Source: Tribonema minus (lineage: Eukaryota; Sar; Xanthophyceae; Tribonematales; Tribonemataceae). From it: a DNA stretch of 64,000 nt. Below the pieces are notes generated by a model. That model was given only the letters and a program-made list of their open reading frames with translations. It was not told the DNA's origin and did not search any database. The position numbers and the translations under genes are program-made. Location of the stretch: NCBI GenBank assembly GCA_017506865.1, contig JAFCMP010000021.1:1-64000 (forward strand), given 5' to 3'. Positions 30,144-41,089 of this stretch are shown here, one piece after another (positions within the stretch are counted from its first letter, which is position 1; every line of letters begins with the position of its first letter).

Positions 30144-33100
30144 GTATGGACTTGTATTTATAAAGGCCCAAGGGAGGCCGGGTTGCCTATGCAATCGAAA
30201 AGCTTGCGTCAACGCAGCAGCCTAGTCTGCGCTGTGCCCTAGGAGTTTGGATACCGGCGCCGCAACACAGCCCAGCATTCGCGCTCCACGTGTGTATGCC
30301 ATGACGCGCTCCGCCAACTCCCGCGCCAGCGATATGCTCAGCTCAATGTGGATCTGACGCTTAGCTAACCCGGCCTTGCGTAACACATCTGCCTTCCCCC
30401 CCCCTGAGCACAGTGCTGAGTGCATTGCCAACCCTTAACAAAAAGGCTTGTCTGCTTGCCCAGCCGTCCGTACGACTCCTGCACGAATGGCACAAAAGCC
30501 CAAGATGACGTCAAGGTGCCGGTGTGGTGCTTGACCTTCGCGTCCTCCCCCACCCCAGCAGCATAGCCGTCCGTGTTCGAGGCATTTGTTTTGCCTGTCA
30601 GGTACGAGCTCGCTGTGGGTGCGCGCACACTTGTGTCTAGCACTATTCCCTTGTTACGGTATGCACTGCTAAAGTGCAGACACCCTGGGTCAATGACTGT
30701 GTCCGCCCGATACCCCGGTACCTTGAAGACGCTAGCGTCCTCATTGCGGACAATAGAGACATGGTGCTGTCTCAAGATGCGCTGTAGGCACCGCTTTTGG
30801 GCAGTGTGTGTCGCGTTGTGCCCCCGTATGTGCTGGCTGGGGCAGCTGATCGCATGCGTGGAGGTGGGGCTCACGTCACTGCACCGCCATGGGCACACCT
30901 CGCCCTGTATGCCCCACCCGTCTATAAAGATCGCAACCATAATCATCGTGGCTGCTGCCATACTGGACATGGGCGCCGCACCCGGGCGGTCATTGGCAGC
31001 GGGTGGCACGCTCATCCACGCCATTGCCCCGGACGCACGCTGGCTGCGCAGCTGCGCCAGGACCCGCGCGCTAGCCTGTTGGCGGCGGCGGCTGGTGTCA
31101 CGCAAGTCACCAATAAGTGTAGCCTGCGTCGGCTTGCCCACGGCACCAGCCGAGGCAGCCTCTAGGTCCTCCACCAGGCAGTCCTCGTATTGACGTCGAA
31201 GAACATTTGAAAGGCCGGCTTGTAGTCCGTGCGTGAAGTGACCGCGCCGGCGGCGGGGCACTACCTTTCTGCAGATCTCGTCAGCATAGGCCTCCCAGTC
31301 GTCGTCGTCGTCCTCCTGCCCGCCGCTGCAGCTGCTTTCTTCCGCGCTAGTTTGTGTTTTAGCGGGCGTGGAAGAGGCAGCCGCGGCAGCGGCTTGAGGG
31401 CCAGGTACGGTCGCCGCCGCAGCGGCCGCCTCGGCGCCAGGCACAATGCCGTGGGTGTGTGGGGCTGGCTCAGTGGTCCCCGTCTCCGTGACGGCAGTTG
31501 CGGCGTAGATCGCTTGCACCGCAGTGGGGAGCGTCGACGCTGCGGCCGTTGTATCCGCTGCCCACCGTAGCAACGATGCTGGGAGCTGCTCGGCCACAGC
31601 TGTGCGTGATTTTTCGCCGCCATCAGCTGTCAGCGCTCGCGTAGAGCGTCGCACGGCCTCGATGATTGGCGGCAGTCCCTGGTCCTCGCGTATTGCGCAT
31701 GAGTGCTGCGCGAACCAGGTGACTGCGCCGTGTTCGTCAGTGCCGAGCCTCAGGGCCCCTGCTGCCACAGTGGCATGAATTATTGCAGGCCGCAGTGTTG
31801 TGCATGCCTGGGCCGTGTATGCGGCTGGTGCCAGTAGCCCCAAAAGCGGCATGCCCAGACCGCCTCGTCGCTCCGGCAACCGTGACGCCCGCAGTGGCAC
31901 TGCGATGTCCGTGAGTTCTGGCGGGCCCAAGCGCGGCAATACCAGCACGCTGCCACTGCTGGCTACCTCATTGTCACCAGCAGTGCAGGCGGCCAGCAGG
32001 TGTGACTTCATGACTGCCGCGGTAGCGCAGCCGTGCAGGTGCAGCATGCGTTCAAGCGTCCATGCACAGAACCCGTCAAATGCGTGCAGCCATGTCTCAC
32101 TCAAAGCCGTGTCAACGACCCGAGCTAAGAAGCCCATGCGCTTTGTCAGTGACCTGCGCAGAATGAATTGTGCTGCCTGTAGGTGATGCCGCGCCATCCC
32201 AGCTAGCTGCCACGACAATCGCCATGTCCCTGCGTCAACAAGATGCTTGCTCATGGCAGCATGCACATAGGCTGGGTGCCCTACCGGTACCCCGACCGAC
32301 GTAAAGCCCTGACTGGATTCTGGCATGGTGGCGTCCACAAACGGTATGTCAAGGGCGCGCAGGCGTGCTCTGGCCGCTTCATCAAACACTGTGCCGCGCA
32401 TGGCAATGGCCAGCGACTTGTCTGGTCGAACGCGTAGGCCCCCTGCCGCAAGCCGACGGATCACCTCTGCCACCCCAGCGGCCGCTGCATCGTCGAAGTA
32501 GGCAGCTTGCAGCACGTTGAGGTCATCCAGGAAAGCGCAGTGCGGGGCTGGCGGTTCCGCTGTGCTGTGGCCGTAGGCCGGCATACTGCCGGGCGTCGCA
32601 CTCACTCCATCAGGGTAGAAGAGTAGGAATGCCGCTGCCACTGCAAAGTACAGCGGCCCTAGAGGGTCCCCTTGCTGGCACCCTAGGTGGGAGCAGATAA
32701 TGCGAGCTTCACCGTTCACCTCCACTCGCATCTCTGGGGCAGTGTCACCACAGTATACGGACTCAAAGTGCGGGAGCAGCTCCGGACAGAAGAGCATAAG
32801 TCCCCGCACAATGGCGGCGCGATCCACACTGTTAAATGCGTTCTCACAGTCCAGCTGGATTGTGGTGCCATACAGCTCGTGCCACACGCGCGCGCGCGCT
32901 GCCACATGCTCGACGCCAGACCGGTATCCTACGCCAAACTGCGACATGGAGGCCAGCAGCCCCGATATTTTGCCCTTGACACCCCGTGCCGCTGTGGACC
33001 CGAGGAGTCTGCGCCAGACACTGGAGCAGGCGATCGGACGCCGCTTCTGTCCTATGCCTGAGAGGGCCGCGGCGCGGAGAAGCCGTTGCGATTGCTCCGG

Positions 33101-36100
33101 CAGCAGTTCGGGCTCAACAAGCAGCGTCGTGAACACCTTGGCCAGGTGATGGGCGAATGCCGGTTCCATCACATCCGATTCTGAATCACCAGCTAGTCCT
33201 GGCGAGGCACTGCCCACGGGGCGGGTGGCTGCTTTCACTGGTGCACCAGGCCCAGCGGCCATCAAGAGGTGTTCATAGCGTAGGCCGTCCAGCCCTCCTG
33301 CCTTCCCCGCCCCTGCTGCGGACAAGGTCGACAGTATGTCTGTCGCCTCCACCTCGAGGCGCCGTCCGGCTGCGCTGGCAGCATCCTCAGGCCTATCGCT
33401 GCGATCATGCGCCTGACCCGATTCGAAGACGGGACTGCCGCTGCCAGCGGGCCCGGCGGTCGTTGCCACCCCTGCGCCGTGCAAGCAGTGCCGCCGGGCG
33501 TCGCGTACCAGGCCGCGCACTTGCTCCATTGGCGTATCGACTACCCCGGGCCGGGTGCCAGTTTCAGGGTGCTTTGCTGCCAGCACCTGTGCCGTGACCT
33601 CGTCTGCTGGGGCGCATGCTTCACGCGCCTCTAGTCGTGCGGCAGCCAGGCCTACCCCCCGTCGCTTGCCTGAGAGGGCAGCGCATGCTGTTTGCTGCCT
33701 GGAGTCAGCCTCCGTCCAGTCGGCATCGAAGTTCGTTTGTGCCGACGCCGTAGCTGCGTTGTTTGGTTTGGGGGCCCGCAGCGCCGCTGCTGCTGACAGC
33801 GTCTTTCTCAGTAGCTCCGCAAAGTCGCCAGACAGCAACGCTGCCAGCCGGGCCGCAGGCGGCATACCGGTTCCCTCCGGTTGCCTACCAAAGGCCATTG
33901 CTGCTAGCAGGTGCAGCAGCCTGTAGCCGCGCTGCACTAGAGTCTGAGAAACCTGATGAGCAAACGCCCCGGCACCATGGTGGAGGCGCACCCGTGCCGC
34001 CTCACGTGCACTGTCTGTGGCGTCCGCCAGTAGTCGTGTGGCGTGCTCCACTAGCCGTGCCCACTGGGTGCACTGCAGCTGAGTGCGGAAGGGGTTGGCA
34101 GTCGTGGTGAACCGTAGCAGCAGTAGATCCGCCTCATTGGTCTGGTCAAGTGCGTGGACGACCGAGGGCGTCGAGAGGTCCCAAGCCAGGGATGCTCGTG
34201 ACTGGGGCTTTGAGGGCCTGCCACTGGTGGTGGTGGTCGGGGGGGGCGGTGACGCGGCATCGTCCGGCGGGTCCAAGTCCATGTCCGCCCATCCCACGGC
34301 CGTCCCGTGGGGGGGGCTGCTGTCCTGCAGCCTTAGGCTGTTAGACTGAGTGCGGCTGCCGGCGCTGCCAGGCGGTGCTGCAGCAGCTGCCGTTCGGCGC
34401 CGGCGTTGCGCGCCGGTTGCCGTGGCCGCCGGGCGTTTCTTGCTGGACTTTGAGTTGGCAGCGCCACTAGCCGGCACCGCCGGTGGCTTTGGAGGTGTCG
34501 CTGCGGCAGCCCCCGCCGCCGCGGCCGCGCCGTCGCTACCCGCACCCCCGCCCTCGGACTGGCCCGGGGGTACTGCCGGGCGTGCGCGCGTGGGGGCGCT
34601 TCCATTCCGTCGACACGTGTGGCATGGCGAGGTCAGCGCGCATTGCCTCTGCCCCGCGCTGGCTGACATATGGACCAGACCGCAGGCACCTGTGCATGCA
34701 CTCAGCTTCCTTACCGCCCGTAGGAAGTCTTCTGCCGTGCAACCATACATGGTGCTCATCTCCTGCACACGCTTGGCATGGTGTGCCCCAGTGTTGCAGG
34801 TACTGCTGCCTGAAGGGGCACGGTCACCGGATGGGTCGTGATCAACCTGCTGCCGGATGCCCTTGGCGTATGCTGCCGCCAGATTTTGCTGACAGTGTGA
34901 TGTGCTCGCCTCAGGGTTCAGCATCGACCTCGTGCAGCTACCACCGTTGAAGTGGGCCACTACCGGTGCCATGCGGCTCGCAGCTGACAGTTTGCCTCGC
35001 TGTTTGCTGTCCTCTTTCTGACCAAGCTGCCAAAATGCCAGTGTGCATAAAGGACACCTCAGTGGCTCAGGCTGCTGTGGCAACTGCAGCGCAGTACGGG
35101 GCTGTGTCCGACTCGGAGCCGTGATGTGGGTGCTGTTAGCTTGAGTGGTCGCCGACGCTGTCATAGTGGTTGGCAAGGGCGGAGCTGCCGCAGGGGCGAC
35201 AAGCAGTTCAAAGTGTCCCACATTTGTATATAGCCCAGGCGGCGTCCACAGCACATCCAGATGGCAGTCAGGCTGAGCTGGAGTTGCCGGTGCGAATACC
35301 GCTGGCAGCCCCATCAGTTGTGCCAGCACCAGCCCTGTTGATTTTTGCGTGCTGCCAGTGGCCTGAGGCTCGGCCTGCCACACCGTCACCGAGACCGCGT
35401 AGACCGCTGCAACAATGGCCCACACAGACAAACCGAGGGGCCGTCCCCACACGCCCTCTTCCTGTAGGCGTTGCAGCAGGAGCGTGTGCCCGCTGTCCGC
35501 GCTGTCCGTTTCATTTGTGCCGTACTCGATTGCGAGGCAGCGAGCGCGTGTCCCGTACGTGTCGAATTGTTCACGTGTACACGCAGGTTGGGCTGCTGCA
35601 TGCGCGGTCAGTTGACGCATCGATGACATGCTGGCCCCTTGTTTGCCCGCCCCCTGCGTGACGTATGCCACCATCCCGTCCAGCAGTGCCTCTCGCATGG
35701 CAATCACCAGTGCTGGGGCCGGCAGTCCGTGCTCAACTGCGACGCTGTCTATGCCGTGTAGAGCTGTATGAATCAGGCAGTTGCCGTTGCCCACGTTGCT
35801 CACGGGGCGAAGCTCCCCACCACGTGCTAGCGTCGCTGTGTTTTCCCCAAGCGCCTGTTTGTGGAGTGCCTGCAGGCCCGTGTGCCAAGTGGAAAAACCA
35901 TAGTTGGTGGCTTTTGCCAGCGCGTCTTGCTGCTCCTCCACGGTGACTGTATGGCACACGGTTGAGGGTATCCGGGTCGCCACCGTCACGGTGGTGACCT
36001 TCGCCGGCCCGGATATTGGTGCTGAGGGGGCAGAGGCACCGCCCCTCGGCGGTGTGGTGGCTGGTGCCAGGGGTGCACGAGAATTGTCGCACTGGGCCTG

Positions 36101-36120
36101 TCGCTCCTGCGTCCGCCGTC
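30144..36120 (-). mobile_element. LINE B, 5'-truncated OTU-RT-RLE retrotransposon
   Basis: Almost identical to LINE C but inverted. Its 3' end (low coordinates) matches that of LINE C and D up to CCATACG. Its 5' end stops at the point matching 53748 of LINE C, so about the first 3.4 kb of the element is missing, as expected from incomplete target-primed reverse transcription. Perfect 11-base target duplications flank it. It landed 25 bases before the ATG of the gene at 36146. Confidence 0.9.
30222..36119 (-). pseudogene. LINE B OTU protease / reverse transcriptase / endonuclease, frameshifted
   Basis: From 35989 down to about 30432 the frame encodes the OTU domain (GNGNCL; His in NVGHFELL), the Pro/Ala-rich spacer, the RT (CQQGDPLGPLYFAVA and FLDD) and the CCHC/PD-(D/E)XK end. 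The translation is indistinguishable by eye from LINE C in this stretch. One T is missing near 30431 relative to LINE C and D, so the last 70 codons are in another frame (30222-30431). The N-terminal zinc-finger region is absent because of the 5' truncation. Confidence 0.85.
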
Positions 36121-36131
36121 AAAATATGTGC
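36121..36131. repeat. Target-site duplication of LINE B (right)
   Basis: Exact copy of 30133-30143. It lies in the AT-rich leader directly upstream of the start codon at 36146. Confidence 0.8.
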
Positions 36132-36145
36132 TTTAATCATAAAGT

Positions 36146-36961
36146 ATGGACTCTTCACGCACATACAAGGTTGTTCGTTTCGAGCCGATGTTGAACACAC
36201 CTGAATATATGTCTCATACCATGCGAAAGTGTGTTTCCTACATCATGAAGACCTTGATGACAGAGGTGATGACATCCTCACATCATTTAGCAAAGATTTA
36301 TGATCTCACCAGATCCTGGGCAGAACGGCCATATGACAAGGACTGTGATAATATGGAACTGCCAAGGTATAAAATAGCCTGGAACGAAGGCACGCTGTAC
36401 TGCATGTTTGAGGAGGCAGTCAAGGACAATATCATAAACGAGCGTATGAGCGCTGAAGATGTCGATGCATTCCTGCAAGGGTGGAAACAGGCGTCTGTAG
36501 GTGAAACATGCTCCTACACATTTATGCACTTGTTTCAAAAAAAAATGTCGATCTCAGGCAGTGTACAACACAATTTACAGAACCTTGTCGTCCTCAACCA
36601 GTATTGTATCGAGCAGGTTAAGTATCTGATGAAAGTTGCGGCAATTCACAAGGACATTAAATGTCTGCATGCAATTACCGACAAAAACACCAGGATGCTA
36701 CGCACACGTCTGGATGATATCAACAGATACCGCACAATGAAGTTGATCAGAGAAGATGAAGCCGAGCAAGCGCAGGCAAAGGTGCTGAATGGTTACATAC
36801 TTAAGGAGCTCGCATCCTGTGCTGAATCCACTTCCGTGATGGCAATATTTACCGAACTCATGTCCTTGGAGGAGAAGGGTGTTGTGAATCAACACCTGGC
36901 GAGCGCCATGAGGGGGAGGATCATTCAAGAAGCAGCATCTATATGGTCATCATCACTATGA
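36146..36961 (+). CDS. Unknown helical protein, viral type
   Basis: An intact frame of 271 residues beginning MDSSRTYKVVRFEPM, with an AT-rich leader before the ATG. Predicted almost entirely helical, with charged and Met-rich segments; no transmembrane helix or known motif was recognised. Intronless, with a short upstream AT-rich region typical of the viral block. LINE B inserted 15 bases upstream of the leader end, which probably replaced or displaced its promoter. Confidence 0.55.
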   Translation: MDSSRTYKVVRFEPMLNTPEYMSHTMRKCVSYIMKTLMTEVMTSSHHLAKIYDLTRSWAERPYDKDCDNMELPRYKIAWNEGTLYCMFEEAVKDNIINERMSAEDVDAFLQGWKQASVGETCSYTFMHLFQKKMSISGSVQHNLQNLVVLNQYCIEQVKYLMKVAAIHKDIKCLHAITDKNTRMLRTRLDDINRYRTMKLIREDEAEQAQAKVLNGYILKELASCAESTSVMAIFTELMSLEEKGVVNQHLASAMRGRIIQEAASIWSSSL

Positions 36962-37249
36962 CGCAGATGCAGGTGGCAGCTCAACACAAGCGTCAGCACA
37001 AACACAGAAATGCCAAGCCTCATTCAGGGATGATTTCAGCAGTGCATTTACAAGCGTGGCGCGTCATGTCGCAAATCTCACCATACCCATCATTTTACAC
37101 ACGCCAAGCGCCTCTGATCTTTAAGTCCTTATCGGTGTAGAAACTATCGCACAGCTCCAGCATCTGCACCACCGCCTCTACTCTACACACTCCACCGTTC
37201 TATGGAGATACTCTCGCACAGCTCCGACATGAGCACCACACCACTGCCT
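36962..37249 (-). repeat. Degenerate duplicates of the ankyrin gene's 3' end
   Basis: Segments at about 37108-37185 and 37210-37270 repeat phrases from the 3' end of the ankyrin gene: CCAAGCGC, AAGTCCTT..GGTGTA, CTC(G/C)CACAG(C/T)TC, AGCATCTG, CTGCCTCTAC. They look like two partial, diverged tandem copies of the gene end, that is, remnants of former paralogues. Confidence 0.55.
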
Positions 37250-37798
37250 CTACTCTGCATATGCCAAGCGCATATGCTTGTGCAAACTATCTATAAAGTC
37301 CTTGGTGTACAAGCTCTCCCACAGTTCAAGCATCTGTACGACTGCCTCTACGTCAGCATCATGCTCGGCGAGTAGCTCCAGTACCCACTGTCTCCATTCT
37401 TCGCTGACAATGGCTTTCTCCATCGCGTAAGCAAGCGCTGACCAGCCAATATCTGGGCATTGGAGGTTAACGTCTGCCCCGGCATGGACAAGAACGCGCG
37501 CAATGTCAGTAGTAGCTGCACAATGCAGCGGCGATTTACCTCTGGAGTCGCTGCCGTCGACCGCAGCACCGTGATCGAGCAGACATCTCACTACATCTAT
37601 TGAACGCCCTGTAGCGGCAATGTGGAGCAGAGTAGTCTCGTGGAAGGGCTGTGAAATCACCTTGTTGACGTCAATGCGGCCATCTGGGAGCACCATAGTA
37701 GATCTGACTACGCGTCCGAATGCCTGATCTTGAAAAAGACGGTGCACGACATGGTGGTCACCACTCCTCACCGCCTCGATCATGAAACGGGAGAGCAT
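37250..37798 (-). CDS. Ankyrin repeat protein
   Basis: The start is the ATG at 37798 (MLSRFMIEAV); the frame is open upstream but without ATG. 182 residues. Ankyrin units are clear: TTLLHIAATGRSIDVVRCLLDHGAAVD, then SPLHCAATTDIARVLVHAGADVN, then a WSALAYAMEKAI unit. A non-repeat C-terminal helix region follows (LEALLAEHDADVEAVVQ type). Ankyrin proteins are common in giant viruses and mediate protein binding. It lies divergent from the Pro/Gln-rich gene at 37998, with diverged copies of its 3' end downstream. Confidence 0.75.
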   Translation of the reverse strand: MLSRFMIEAVRSGDHHVVHRLFQDQAFGRVVRSTMVLPDGRIDVNKVISQPFHETTLLHIAATGRSIDVVRCLLDHGAAVDGSDSRGKSPLHCAATTDIARVLVHAGADVNLQCPDIGWSALAYAMEKAIVSEEWRQWVLELLAEHDADVEAVVQMLELWESLYTKDFIDSLHKHMRLAYAE

Positions 37799-37896
37799 GA
37801 CTTTCGCTTTGGGTCTGGCAGCTCTGGCTCGCACAAACCACCATTGAACGCAACTTGACGCCGGGAATATGTGCAAGCGCACCTTTCAAACAATCT

Positions 37897-37912
37897 CATA
37901 TACCATATATCT
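37897..37912 (+). promoter_or_regulatory. Candidate promoter motif, second copy
   Basis: Identical to 10345-10360 (CATATACCATATATCT). It lies 86 bases before the ATG at 37998. Confidence 0.35.
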
Positions 37913-37997
37913 TCAGAACCTGCCAAAACGCCGGCGCCCGTTGAACGAGGACACACAAATCACAACAGCACCAGACGACGAAAGCGAACAGAGAGAT

Positions 37998-39797
37998 ATG
38001 GCTTCCATGCTGTGCTGCACGCCACGATGCAGAATGCCGGTGGAGGGGCCTCAGTGCATGCATTGCGGGGTCTTCAACTTCTATCCGCAGGCAGCGCAGG
38101 CGTTCACGGCGCCTCAAATGTATCCTGTACAGAGTGCGCACCAGCAAATGTGGAACGGATACCCCATGGCGCCTACCTACATGATGCCCGCGATCAGTGT
38201 GCCCGACATGCACCCCACGCAGATTCAGATCGACTACAGCTGCACCGGACCGGTGGTATACCACCATGATCAGCATATGACTCCGTTCGATGTACCACCC
38301 CCACCAGTGCAGCCGCAGCAATATGAACACTGCGTGGTCCAGCAGCCATTTACAACGCCGCAGCTTGCCTATATGCAGGTACCACCCCGTCAACAGCAGT
38401 CTGCCAGTATGCAGACGCCGCACCTTCAACAGCAGCTTGCCCGGGTACGGACACCGCGCTGTGAGCAGCGTCAGCGGCCTCCCGCAACAAACCGTCAGCA
38501 GCCTCCCGCCAAAACACGGACACCACCGCGTGAGCAGCGTCAACAGCATCCCGCAAAAACCCAAACACTGCTGCGTCAACAACCTCCCGCCCCAAGCCAG
38601 GCACCGCCCCGTCAGCAGCCTCCCACCCCCACACAGACGCGTGAGCAGCCTCCTGCCAAAACCCAGACACCGCCGCGTCCACAGCCAACACAGACACCAC
38701 CGCGTGAGCAGCGTCAACAACCTCCCGCCCCAAGCCATACACCACCCCGTCAGCAGCCTCAAACCCCCACACAGACACCACCGCGTGAGCAGTGTCAGCA
38801 GCCTCCCGCCAGGACACAGACACCTGCCCGTCAGCAGCCTCCCACCAAAACACAGACACCACCCAGTGAGCAGCGTCAACAGCCTCCAGCTAAACCCCAG
38901 GCACCGCCGCGTCAACAGCCTCCCGCCCCAACCCAGACACCAAATCGTCAGCCACCGCCCCATCCGCTGCAGTCTACTGGGAGAGAGGCATCGTCGCCCA
39001 ATCCGCGGCCTCTCGCCCGTGAAATCGGTCAGCATCAACTCTCACACACAGCACCACCTCAGCAGCATGTCACCGAAGCGCAGGAGCCGCACCAGCAGCA
39101 GATTCCTGGCAATGCAGCGACGCCGCAACGGCTGCAGCAGACACCTACGCGTGAGCAGCCACGTCCAGAACAGCAGGACTCTAATGAAGACACAGGAGTG
39201 AACACTGCGCCCCTCCCAGATGCGATAGTCACCAACATCAAGGTGCGGGCGCCCGGTGCGAGGGCCTCAAAGACAAGCAGAACCTCAAAGCACAAGAAGA
39301 GCAAGCCACAGATATTTGACGATGAGGAGGATGTGGTTCTACAGGCCGCCATCGAACAGGCGAGGCAGGAGACAGCTATCAAAGATATTGCGGGAGAGAG
39401 AGCGATAATCACATTGGCCTACGTGTGCGCGGTCACCCCCGCGAAAGTCACGTCAGCTCTGCACGACAGCCTACCCGAAATCCAACCGCTCATGGCGAAC
39501 ATGAAATTTCAGGAGGCTGTGGACGGATTGACGATTGCATCCGTGCTGATGCTCGCTCTATCACGCCCATCGTGGCTTGACCTCAAGGTGAGCAGAATCA
39601 AGAAGCTTGACGCCACGGCGCGCACTTTATATGAGCCCCTCCACGCTCTAGTGCACAAGGTCATCTGCACAGCAGATGTACTGCTCGTCGCAGTGTTCAC
39701 GATGCACTTGGCTTGGAGCTCCACTAACAGCCCCGAAGTCGCTCAGTTCGTCTGTGACAAGGTGTATGACATGGTGCAGCCCATGTGCCAAGCATAA
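37998..39797 (+). CDS. Pro/Gln/Thr-rich repeat protein with N-terminal Cys motif
   Basis: The ATG at 37998 (MASMLCC) is preferred because the promoter-like motif lies between it and the earlier in-frame ATG at 37869. The N-terminus has CCTPRCRMPVEGPQCMHCG, a possible zinc ribbon. Residues about 130-390 are tandem imperfect units of 12-20 residues such as TPPREQRQQPPAKTQ, strongly Pro/Gln/Arg-rich and disordered. The last 200 residues form a Lys-rich linker (SKHKKSKPQ), an acidic patch and a helical domain without known family. The architecture suggests a structural or scaffold protein of the virion. It overlaps the next gene by TAATG. Confidence 0.65.
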   Translation: MASMLCCTPRCRMPVEGPQCMHCGVFNFYPQAAQAFTAPQMYPVQSAHQQMWNGYPMAPTYMMPAISVPDMHPTQIQIDYSCTGPVVYHHDQHMTPFDVPPPPVQPQQYEHCVVQQPFTTPQLAYMQVPPRQQQSASMQTPHLQQQLARVRTPRCEQRQRPPATNRQQPPAKTRTPPREQRQQHPAKTQTLLRQQPPAPSQAPPRQQPPTPTQTREQPPAKTQTPPRPQPTQTPPREQRQQPPAPSHTPPRQQPQTPTQTPPREQCQQPPARTQTPARQQPPTKTQTPPSEQRQQPPAKPQAPPRQQPPAPTQTPNRQPPPHPLQSTGREASSPNPRPLAREIGQHQLSHTAPPQQHVTEAQEPHQQQIPGNAATPQRLQQTPTREQPRPEQQDSNEDTGVNTAPLPDAIVTNIKVRAPGARASKTSRTSKHKKSKPQIFDDEEDVVLQAAIEQARQETAIKDIAGERAIITLAYVCAVTPAKVTSALHDSLPEIQPLMANMKFQEAVDGLTIASVLMLALSRPSWLDLKVSRIKKLDATARTLYEPLHALVHKVICTADVLLVAVFTMHLAWSSTNSPEVAQFVCDKVYDMVQPMCQA

Positions 39798-40219
39798 TGA
39801 CCGTGTACACAAACCAGATGGCATTTGAAGCCATGTGGGGGGACGCCAAAGACATATTGAAGACACTTCAAATTGTCGGGGTGAGGAATCTGCAAGCGTG
39901 GGTGAACATGCTCCAGAGTTGCGCTGAGACCCACATTCTCAATCACGACGATCTCATTGATACGATCGGAGCCAAATACATTACGTCCGTAGGATCAGGC
40001 GCCGCAGACATGAGCGAGACGCGTGTGTCGGCTGTTGTCGACTTGATGATATCTCTGCGCTTCGGCAAGGTCATCTCGCTTAAACTGGGCACCGACATCA
40101 GAAATGCGCCGATAGACAGACTGAAACCGATCGTCAGAGCAATCGATGCGGGCATGTGCGAGAGCCAATGCCTGAAATTCGCAAAGGCGATGCTCAACAT
40201 TGACAAACGGCGACGGTGA
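39797..40219 (+). CDS. Unknown helical protein translationally coupled to 37998-39797
   Basis: The ATG overlaps the preceding stop (TAATG). 140 residues, helical, with an IRNAPIDRLKPIVRAIDAG segment and a basic C-terminus (NIDKRRR). It resembles in style the helical end of the preceding protein (both carry LMLAL/LMISLRF-type helices), so it may be a split or duplicated C-terminal domain. No family is recognised. Confidence 0.5.
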   Translation: MTVYTNQMAFEAMWGDAKDILKTLQIVGVRNLQAWVNMLQSCAETHILNHDDLIDTIGAKYITSVGSGAADMSETRVSAVVDLMISLRFGKVISLKLGTDIRNAPIDRLKPIVRAIDAGMCESQCLKFAKAMLNIDKRRR

Positions 40220-40360
40220 CGAGCACAAGTTGTAAATTGAATCGGAAAATTGATCATGACATTGTTTGCGATTTTGCTCTTTTCTCTGCTCAACTGTTCC
40301 TGCGTTTGCAGTGCGTCATGTCCCTGTAATCAATAATGTTGATGCAGCACAAAGCCAAAC

Positions 40361-41061
40361 ATGGAAAGGCGGTGTGGAAATTTTCTGCTTGCTTATGCAA
40401 ATGCCCCTTGCGTGCACGCAAACTCTGAAGCGAACACTAGAGTTGCAGTAATTGTGGAAACGCGGGACGCGTTCTTTCTCCCACTGGTGATCAAGAATGC
40501 AGTCGACAAGCTAGGCCCTTCCTGGAACATGCATGTATTTGCACCTCCCGCCCTTCTGCACACCCTCCATCATCTCTTGCCACAATGCAACTTCACCGCT
40601 ACCGAGCTGCATGTATCGCTACCGTTCACCACATCCGCTTACTCTGCGCTGCTTAGACGTCCATCGTTTTGGAATACGATCAGACAGGACACCATTTTGA
40701 TATTCCAGCTGGATACGCTGTTCTTACGAGGCGTGCACCGGTGGGCTGAGGAGTATGATTACATAGGCGCCCCCTGCGGGGAGATCAGTGACTCCACCGT
40801 CGTGTTCAATGGAGGATTTTCATTGCGCAAAAAGACTATCATGCTCACTGCTTGTGGAGGCGATGACACGATCTGCACATCAGAAGCCGAAGATGTCTTT
40901 ACACAAATGAGCTGCGCAGACGAGGGAGCAAGCTGCCGACGATCAGCACCGCGCTACGATTCGCATGCGAGTCATTTTACCACAAGGACGTCTGTGGCAT
41001 GCATGCCACTGACAAGTACTACCTGAGCTCGGACACGATAGCCCAGATCTTCAGACCATGA
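40361..41061 (+). pseudogene. DUF5672-like glycosyltransferase, one frameshift
   Basis: The main frame carries the DUF5672 pattern. A first strand VAVIVETR is followed by FLPLVIKNAVDKLGPSW. Then comes TILIFQLDTLFLRGV, with a likely DxD-like metal site around FQLD, followed by EYDYIGAPCG and FNGGFSLRKK. At about 40901-40905 one T appears to be missing after EDVF; the expected C-terminal part (LRRRGSKLP, ALRFACESF, ending IAQIFRP) continues in the next frame to 41061. Such enzymes transfer sugars to protein or lipid in algae and algal viruses. A signal-peptide-like frame (MTLFAILLFSLLNCS, ATG 40256) is in phase but followed by TAA and TGA before 40361. The gene is adjacent to the GH26-like glycosidase on the same strand. 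Confidence 0.7.
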
Positions 41062-41089
41062 CATATAATATTTCCCACCACCAGCAGAT

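Noticed and set aside
37896-39038. A 380-codon minus-strand frame opposite the Pro/Gln-rich gene
   Set aside because: It is the mirror of the plus-strand repeats (Gly-Arg-Leu-Leu repeats) and lacks any independent feature.
40256-40336. Signal peptide of the glycosyltransferase
   Set aside because: The MTLFAILLFSLL frame is in phase but is closed by TAA and TGA before the enzyme; a 22-base intron would be needed and is implausible.
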